Shown here piece after piece: positions 50,306-55,260 of a stretch of 55,260 nucleotides of DNA. This DNA comes from Pseudoflavonifractor phocaeensis (lineage in GTDB: Bacteria > Bacillota > Clostridia > Oscillospirales > Oscillospiraceae), in the NCBI RefSeq assembly GCF_016901735.1, contig NZ_JACLZC010000013.1, forward strand, positions 1 through 55,260, given 5' to 3'. The notes under the pieces were generated by a model. It made no database searches and had not been told where the DNA came from. It saw nothing but the letters and a program-made list of their open reading frames with translations. The first letter of the stretch is position 1. Each line of letters opens with the position of its first letter. A program made the translations under genes and the position numbers.

Positions 50306-52812
50306 AGCCGCTGTTTTATGATGCACTGAATCGCAATCGGGGAGAACAAGGTTACTGTCCTGCGCTTCATTGTCGTATTCCTTTTTTATCCGGTGGACTG
50401 TTTGAGCCGATTGACGGTTATGACTGGGAGCATAATGATTTTTCTATCCCCAATGAAGTATTCTCCAATGTTGATATTAAGGGAAGAGAAGCGGATGGTA
50501 TTCTCGATGTTTTTGACCGTTATAACTTTACCATGTGCGAAGATGAGCCGATGGAGCGGGAGGTAGCCATCGATCCCGAAATGCTGGGTAAAGTATTCGA
50601 GAATCTCCTGGAAGTGAACGACCGTAAATCAAAGGGCGCATTCTATACCCCACGTGAAATTGTACATTATATGTGCCAAGAGAGCTTGATTAACTATCTT
50701 GCAAGTGCTGTAACCGATGTTGAAGAAACCGACATCCGTGATTTTATCCTTTATGGTGACTTCATGAAGGATGAAGATACAACAAAGGAAAAGCGCCAAG
50801 GTAATGGAGAAATGTATATCTCCGAAAAGCTCTACAAGATTGATAGCGACGGAAAAGTTGTTGTAAACAAACTGATTGATATTGATGAAGCACTTAAAAA
50901 TGTTCGGGTGGCTGATCCTGCTGTTGGTTCCGGTGCTTTCCCTCTGGGAATGTTGAATGAGATTGTTAGGGCACGTCAAAACATCTCTGCCTACTTTGCA
51001 ATCACCATGAAACCCTATGACATCCGCATGATGTATCAGTTGGAACGTTCACCCCATACTTTGAAGTATGAAACAATTAGAAATTGTATTTTTGCAGCAG
51101 ACATTGAGCCTTCCGCCGTTGATATTGCCCAGTTGCGTCTTTGGCTTGCACTGGTGATTGATGATGAGATAAACCCCAATGCTCAAACACCTTTGGATGG
51201 GCATAAAAATCCCCTGCCGCTTCCCAACCTGGAAAGTAATATTCTTTGCGGTAATAGTTTGATAGATGAGTTTGAAGGAACCCGCCTTATTAAAGAAAGT
51301 GATTTGCTCGGCAACACTATTTACCAAATGGATCTTGGTTCTGGGCGATTCGATGCAATAATCCGCAAACTCATTGAAAAACAGGACGAGCTCTTCCGAT
51401 GTGATGATACTGAAAAGAAGCAGCAGCTGAAACAGGAAATCGAAGACTTGCGGAATATGATCATCCTTTCTCAGCTTGAAGGATGTCCTGCTGATAAGAT
51501 TGAAAGGTTCCATGCCACCACCCATATGGCATCAAAACCATATGTTCTTTGGCAACTTGATTTTGCTCGTGTTTTCCGTGAAAAAGGAGGGTTTGATATT
51601 GTTATTGGAAATCCACCTTATATCGGATTTCATAAAGTTCCAAACAAAGAATATAATAAGAGTCATTTCAAAACCGCTGATGGTAAATATGATTTTTATG
51701 TTCTCTTTATCGAACGAGCAATACAACTTGCTTCACCTCGTGGTTTCGCGTCCTATATTTGCCCATCATACTTCTATAAAAGAAACTACGGGAAACGTAC
51801 AAGGGAGCTTTTATTGCAGAGTACCTCTATCCGATATATTGCAGACTTTTCAGATTACCAGATCTTTGATACAGCTTTAACATATACCTGTATCTTTGGT
51901 GCAAGTAAGATTGTAAATCCTGATAATAAAATTCGTGTTCTGAATAAAACGTTAAGTATCAGTAATGCATACGAAATTGCTCAAAGTTCGCTGGGTGAGC
52001 CCACTTGGATTCTCGAAAAAGCAGACACGAATATTATCTTTGAAAAAGTTCAGTCTAAATCGTCTCATACTTTTGGACAGATTACAGAGTCTATTTCTCA
52101 AGGTATTGTGACAGGTAACAATGATGTCTATTTGATTGATGATGAGGTGATTGAAAAACTGCAGCTTGAAGAAACGTATTTGCATCGCGCATATAAGGGG
52201 AAAGATGTAGGAAACAGAAAGTTGCATAATGGCGGATATAAGGTTTTTTACCCATACCGAGTTAATGAAAAGGGTAAAACTGTATGTATTCCGGAAGATG
52301 AACTGCAAACTAATGCACCGAATATTTATGATTATTTGCTGAGTAAGAAGGAAATACTACTCAGTCGCGATTATTTTGTGAAAAGTAGTAAAGCGTGGTT
52401 TGAATTATGGAATCCCCGAAAAATGCAGCATTTTTACCGAAGAAAATTTGTGTTTTCTGAAATTGGTTTGATAAACGATTTTGTATTAGCAGATGAGTGC
52501 TTCTATACCGATAGTTGCTGTGGAGCCGAACTCAAAGATGAGTACAAGCAATATGAAACTTTTATATATCGTTATCTAAATAGCAAGCTCGCCACGTATG
52601 TATATAAAAAAATATCGGTTCCTAAAGCAAATGGCTATTCAATATACAAAAACGCTTTCTTAAAAACTATGCCAATTCTCTTACCATCAGAGCAAACAGA
52701 TTTTCAATCTATGAGTGATAACGAGTTTGATGCCTATATTTATAATCTGGTTGGATTAACGGCAGATGAAATTAGGATGGTAGAAACAGCAGAGTATTCT
52801 CAAGCCAAATAA
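50281..52812 (+). CDS. Eco57I-type restriction-methylase, methylase and specificity part (after frameshift)
   Basis: This is the continuation of the preceding gene in the +1 frame; the first internal ATG is at 50533. It has AFYTPREIVHYM, motif I VADPAVGSGAFPLG, and motif IV FDIVIGNPPYIGF, all hallmarks of adenine-N6 methylases of the gamma class. A C-terminal target-recognition region follows (LNSKLATYVYKKISVPKANG). It would methylate a DNA site and, together with the PLD-helicase, probably discriminate self from foreign DNA. Translation from 50533 alone would retain all methylase motifs. A terminator follows. Confidence 0.85.
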   Translation, partial: SNFYNDVLEPLFYDALNRNRGEQGYCPALHCRIPFLSGGLFEPIDGYDWEHNDFSIPNEVFSNVDIKGREADGILDVFDRYNFTMCEDEPMEREVAIDPEMLGKVFENLLEVNDRKSKGAFYTPREIVHYMCQESLINYLASAVTDVEETDIRDFILYGDFMKDEDTTKEKRQGNGEMYISEKLYKIDSDGKVVVNKLIDIDEALKNVRVADPAVGSGAFPLGMLNEIVRARQNISAYFAITMKPYDIRMMYQLERSPHTLKYETIRNCIFAADIEPSAVDIAQLRLWLALVIDDEINPNAQTPLDGHKNPLPLPNLESNILCGNSLIDEFEGTRLIKESDLLGNTIYQMDLGSGRFDAIIRKLIEKQDELFRCDDTEKKQQLKQEIEDLRNMIILSQLEGCPADKIERFHATTHMASKPYVLWQLDFARVFREKGGFDIVIGNPPYIGFHKVPNKEYNKSHFKTADGKYDFYVLFIERAIQLASPRGFASYICPSYFYKRNYGKRTRELLLQSTSIRYIADFSDYQIFDTALTYTCIFGASKIVNPDNKIRVLNKTLSISNAYEIAQSSLGEPTWILEKADTNIIFEKVQSKSSHTFGQITESISQGIVTGNNDVYLIDDEVIEKLQLEETYLHRAYKGKDVGNRKLHNGGYKVFYPYRVNEKGKTVCIPEDELQTNAPNIYDYLLSKKEILLSRDYFVKSSKAWFELWNPRKMQHFYRRKFVFSEIGLINDFVLADECFYTDSCCGAELKDEYKQYETFIYRYLNSKLATYVYKKISVPKANGYSIYKNAFLKTMPILLPSEQTDFQSMSDNEFDAYIYNLVGLTADEIRMVETAEYSQAK

Positions 52813-52821
52813 GTAAAGTAA

Positions 52822-52861
52822 AACATCGCCCACCAATCACTGAGGATCGGTGGGCGATGTT
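52822..52861. terminator. Terminator after the methylase gene
   Basis: A 13-bp stem (AACATCGCCCACC 52822-52834 with 52849-52861) encloses a 14-base loop. The T-run after it is weak (TGCTTCGTTC), so it may also act on the complementary strand for rlmD. The stretch 52862-52945 shows nothing further. Confidence 0.75.
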
Positions 52862-52945
52862 GCTTCGTTCAGATATATTAGCAATTTCGAATTCTTTAAA
52901 TACCTATTTTATGTTAGCACAATATGGGATGACTTATATTGTGCG

Positions 52946-54577
52946 TTAAATCATCCCAAAGAACTTCAATGCTTCTGTAATTGCTGCTTCCTTTTCCGGC
53001 GGGCATTTCGGTTGTCTGGCATTTTCAGACTTTGGTTTGTTATAGTTCTCACGCTCAATAATGCCATATTTCTGCTTGACTTGGGCAATATAGAGGGAAG
53101 AAACTTTCAACCCGGTCTGCTGCAACACACGTTCTTTAATTTGACCGTATGTGGCATCTTTCTGGAATCCGGACATATCCATATCCTCCAGTGAGAACTC
53201 TACCCGAACCTTTTTGGAGTCGATTTCCCCCTTGGAAAGCAAGACAACCGTCTCCACGTGCGCAGTTCTCGGGAAGAGGTCTACCGCCGTGGCCTGTTGG
53301 GGGTGATAGCCCAGAGCGTCAAACCGCACCAGATCCCGGGCCAGGGTGGCTGGGTCGCAGGAGACGTACACAATGCGCTTGGGTCCCATGGCCGCCACCG
53401 TCTCCACCACGTCGGGCGCCAGACCCTTGCGGGGCGGGTCCACACAGATCACGTCGGGCCGCAGCCCCTCCGCCGCCAGACGCCGCGCCGCCTCTCCCGC
53501 GTCGCCGCAGAAAAACCGAGCATTGAGAATGCCGTTTCGTTTTGCATTCTCTTTCGCGTCCTCCACCGCCTCCGGGACCACCTCCGCCCCGATTACCGCG
53601 CCGGCCTGCCGGGCCATGGTCAGCCCGATGGTGCCGATGCCGCAGTACAGATCCAGCACCGTCTCCCCGCCGGTGAGCTCCGCGTATTCCGCCGCCTTGC
53701 GGTAGAGAATCTCGGTTTGGTCGGGGTTGATCTGATAAAAGGACGGCACCGACAGCCGGAAGGAGAGCCCGCACAGGGTGTCCATCAAAAAGCCCTGCCC
53801 CCAGAGGGTGCGGTAGCGGTCGCCCAGAATGACGTTGTTTTTCTTCTCGTTGACCCCCAGCACCACACCCACCAGACCGGGCTCCGCCCGGCGCAGGCAG
53901 TCCACCAGCGCCGCCTCCTGCGGGACCCCCTTGCCGTTGACCAGCAGACAGAACAGGGATTCCCCCTGCCGGTTGGTGCGGACGTAGACGTGGCGCACCA
54001 GGCCCGTCCCCGTCCGCTCGTCATAGGCCGTAATCTGATGGGCCGCCATCCACGCCTTGGCCGCCGTGCGCAGCCGGGCCGCCGCCTCGCTTTGCAGCAG
54101 GCAGTCGGCCACGTCGATCACCTGGTGGCTCCGTGCCCGGTAAAAGCCGATCTTCGGACCGGTCGACACCGGAAACTGGGCCTTATTGCGATAGCGCTCC
54201 GGCTGGGCCGCGCCCAAAATCTCCTCCACCGGCAGGTCCAGACCGCCGATCCGCCTAATATTCTCCTCTACCCGGCTGCGCTTGGCCGCCAGCTCCTCGG
54301 CGTAGGCCATGTGGCGGAACCGGCAGCCGCCGCACTGCTGATAGTAGGGACAATCCGGCGTCAGCCGCTGGGAAGAGGGGTCCGTCACTTGCTCTGCATG
54401 GCCCCAAATCGCGCTGCGGCCAATCTTGTCCAGCCGGACTTTACAGGTCTCCCCCCGGATGCCGCCGGTCACAAAAACCACCTGGCCGTCCAGCCGGGCC
54501 ACGCCCGCGCCGTCGCTGCTGTATCCGTCTATCGTCAGGGTCACCAGCGGGCCCCGCTCCTGCTGTTTCTTTTTCAT
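52946..54577 (-). CDS. rlmD: 23S rRNA (uracil-C5)-methyltransferase with element-encoded C-terminal extension
   Basis: The 543-residue protein has an N-terminal TRAM domain, the iron-sulfur cluster motif DCPYYQQCGGCRFRH, and the SAM-dependent domain with VLDLYCGIGTIGLTMA. It also has VDPPRKGL and the catalytic SCDPATLARDL. It makes m5U in 23S rRNA (or the TrmA/RlmCD equivalent). The normal end HVETVVLLSK is followed by about 95 extra residues (EIDSKKVRVEFSLEDMDM...CPPEKEAAITEALKFFGMI), whose DNA (52946-53230) is markedly lower in GC and belongs to the inserted element. ATG 54577 overlaps the upstream stop by 4 bases. Confidence 0.9.
   Translation of the reverse strand: MKKKQQERGPLVTLTIDGYSSDGAGVARLDGQVVFVTGGIRGETCKVRLDKIGRSAIWGHAEQVTDPSSQRLTPDCPYYQQCGGCRFRHMAYAEELAAKRSRVEENIRRIGGLDLPVEEILGAAQPERYRNKAQFPVSTGPKIGFYRARSHQVIDVADCLLQSEAAARLRTAAKAWMAAHQITAYDERTGTGLVRHVYVRTNRQGESLFCLLVNGKGVPQEAALVDCLRRAEPGLVGVVLGVNEKKNNVILGDRYRTLWGQGFLMDTLCGLSFRLSVPSFYQINPDQTEILYRKAAEYAELTGGETVLDLYCGIGTIGLTMARQAGAVIGAEVVPEAVEDAKENAKRNGILNARFFCGDAGEAARRLAAEGLRPDVICVDPPRKGLAPDVVETVAAMGPKRIVYVSCDPATLARDLVRFDALGYHPQQATAVDLFPRTAHVETVVLLSKGEIDSKKVRVEFSLEDMDMSGFQKDATYGQIKERVLQQTGLKVSSLYIAQVKQKYGIIERENYNKPKSENARQPKCPPEKEAAITEALKFFGMI
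53219..53254. repeat. Right attachment site (attR-like repeat) inside rlmD
   Basis: The segment matches 28177-28212 in 30 of 36 positions and encodes (on the complement) ETVVLLSKGEID of RlmD. Base composition changes at this point: high GC to the right, lower GC to the left. It marks where the element joins the chromosomal rlmD body. Confidence 0.75.
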
Positions 54578-55260
54578 CGCAACCACTCCACAAGATAGCC
54601 TTCCAGTGCCTCATAGGGCACTTCCACTTCAATGGGGCTGTTGGACGCCCCCAGTTCCCCGGGCTGAAACCAGAAGGTAAACCCGGTGTCCGTCAGGTAA
54701 AACTGATCCGGCTGAAAGGCCTCCTCCGCCTGGCGCTCCAGACCGGCCAGCGCCTCCGACTGACAGACCGCCTCCAGCGCCGCCTGGGTGGCGCTCTCCA
54801 CGTCGGTACAGAGGTCCCCGAAGGTGAGCCGCCGGCCGTCACGCAGGTCAAAGCTGTCCCCCAGGAGCAGCACCGTGGGATGGGCCGCCCCCGCCGCCGC
54901 GGCGTAGAAGGTCCGGGAGACCGACAGCACCCGTTCACTCAAAAAGGTGACCTCATAGGACATCTCCTCGATGGTGGGCTGGAAGGGCAGTCCCGCCTGA
55001 AGCGACACCTCATAGTCGCTGACGGCGTCCTGGGCGGTGGAGGCGGCGTTGTCCAGGAGAGCGGCGCCCATCTGGGTATACCGGTCGTCAATGGCCAGCA
55101 GGGCCGCGGAGTCCGGATAGTTTACCACATGGGGGAGCGCGTAGTCCACCGTCAGCACCACCGTGCCGTCCTCGGCGGTAAATTCCTGGCTGAACCGCTG
55201 CTCGGTCAGCTCAGGCGCCACCAGAACCACCGCGGTGGGCGCGGGCGTGGGGTCCGGCGT
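54574..55260 (-). CDS. DUF4163/DUF3298 (RsiV-like) secreted or membrane protein, cut by window edge
   Basis: The visible frame, open to the window end, begins in a Pro/Thr/Ala-rich linker (TPDPTPAPTAV) that suggests a preceding membrane anchor outside the window. It then shows a DUF4163-like part (FTAEDGTVVLTVDYALPHVV, NYPDSAALLAIDDRY) and a DUF3298 domain with LGDSFDLRDGRRLTFGDLC and FYLTDTGFTFWFQPGELG. The family includes the anti-sigma factor RsiV and peptidoglycan-active proteins. It is coupled to rlmD by an ATGA overlap. Only the 3' part is seen, so the anchor type is unknown. Confidence 0.8.
   Translation of the reverse strand, partial: TPDPTPAPTAVVLVAPELTEQRFSQEFTAEDGTVVLTVDYALPHVVNYPDSAALLAIDDRYTQMGAALLDNAASTAQDAVSDYEVSLQAGLPFQPTIEEMSYEVTFLSERVLSVSRTFYAAAAGAAHPTVLLLGDSFDLRDGRRLTFGDLCTDVESATQAALEAVCQSEALAGLERQAEEAFQPDQFYLTDTGFTFWFQPGELGASNSPIEVEVPYEALEGYLVEWLR

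Larger units (their letters stand above)
28177..53254. mobile_element. Integrated mobilisable element (about 25 kb) in the 3' end of rlmD
   Basis: The ends are the imperfect 36-base repeats at 28177-28212 and 53219-53254, with a large serine recombinase gene at the left end. Inside are two MobV modules (one broken), a VirD2/MobA relaxase, primase genes, an excisionase-like HTH, an XRE regulator, a sigma factor, a cargo operon and a helicase-methylase pair. GC content falls below that of the flanks and varies between blocks; the cargo and the helicase-methylase part are clearly more AT-rich. No conjugation machinery (TraG, VirB4 or similar) is present, so it is mobilisable rather than self-transmissible, and mosaic in origin. 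Confidence 0.82.

Noticed and set aside
46098..52812. Assignment of the helicase-methylase pair as a DISARM or BREX system
   Set aside because: The required partners (DrmA, DrmB, PglZ, BrxC and others) are not in the window, and the PLD and helicase domains are fused, so a named system would be an over-call.
28177..53254. Self-transmissible conjugative element
   Set aside because: No VirB4, coupling protein or other mating-channel gene is present; only mobilisation functions are seen.

Overview
The window looks like chromosome of a high-GC gut Clostridium relative (Oscillospiraceae / Flavonifractor–Pseudoflavonifractor–Intestinimonas type). The flanking genes have strongly G/C-ending codons, low-GC-Gram-positive style Shine-Dalgarno sites and sigma-A promoters, and gut-anaerobe pathways. 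Genus is an inference; no rRNA or marker gene is present to fix it.

Region 1 (1-27.4 kb, high GC, housekeeping and metabolic). A polar amino-acid ABC transporter (binding protein cut by the window edge, permease, ATPase) is followed by a MurE-like Mur ligase and a QueG-like iron-sulfur protein. A consensus promoter inside the end of that gene drives a structured non-coding RNA that ends at a strong terminator. Then comes a six-gene polyamine operon (speD, arginine decarboxylase, speE, agmatinase, carboxynorspermidine synthase, carboxynorspermidine decarboxylase) that holds both known bacterial routes to spermidine. Next is the glucuronate (Ashwell) pathway: an AraC regulator divergent from uxaC-uxuA-SDR reductase, then an IclR regulator divergent from kdgA-kdgK. 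A stand-alone HD (p)ppGpp-hydrolase-like gene follows. The region ends with an unusual signalling cluster (20.2-27.4 kb): an HTH-like protein, a membrane-anchored protein kinase fused to a STAND/NACHT-type NTPase, a lipoprotein, a pseudokinase paralogue and a Sel1-repeat protein. I cannot match this cluster to a described system.

Region 2 (about 28.18-53.25 kb) is an integrated mobile element of about 25 kb, lower in GC and mosaic. It appears to sit in the 3' end of rlmD (23S rRNA uracil methyltransferase). The 3' end of its large serine recombinase gene and the rlmD junction share an imperfect 36-bp repeat (30/36). Before integration the order was probably DUF3298 gene - rlmD - small DUF6199-like membrane gene. 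From left to right the element carries the recombinase, a RhuM-family gene, a MobV mobilisation module, an eight-gene cargo operon of lipoproteins, small membrane proteins and an ankyrin protein, a VirD2/MobA-type relaxase fused by a recombination junction to a truncated second MobV, a CHC2 primase plus P4-type helicase-primase (frameshifted), an excisionase-like HTH, an XRE regulator, a sigma factor, and an AT-rich defence-like pair (PLD-SNF2 helicase plus Eco57I-type restriction/methylase, frameshifted). The element also supplies a new C-terminus to rlmD.

Region 3 (53.25-55.26 kb) returns to high-GC chromosome with the rlmD body and a DUF4163/DUF3298 protein cut by the window edge. I saw no tRNA, rRNA or CRISPR array.
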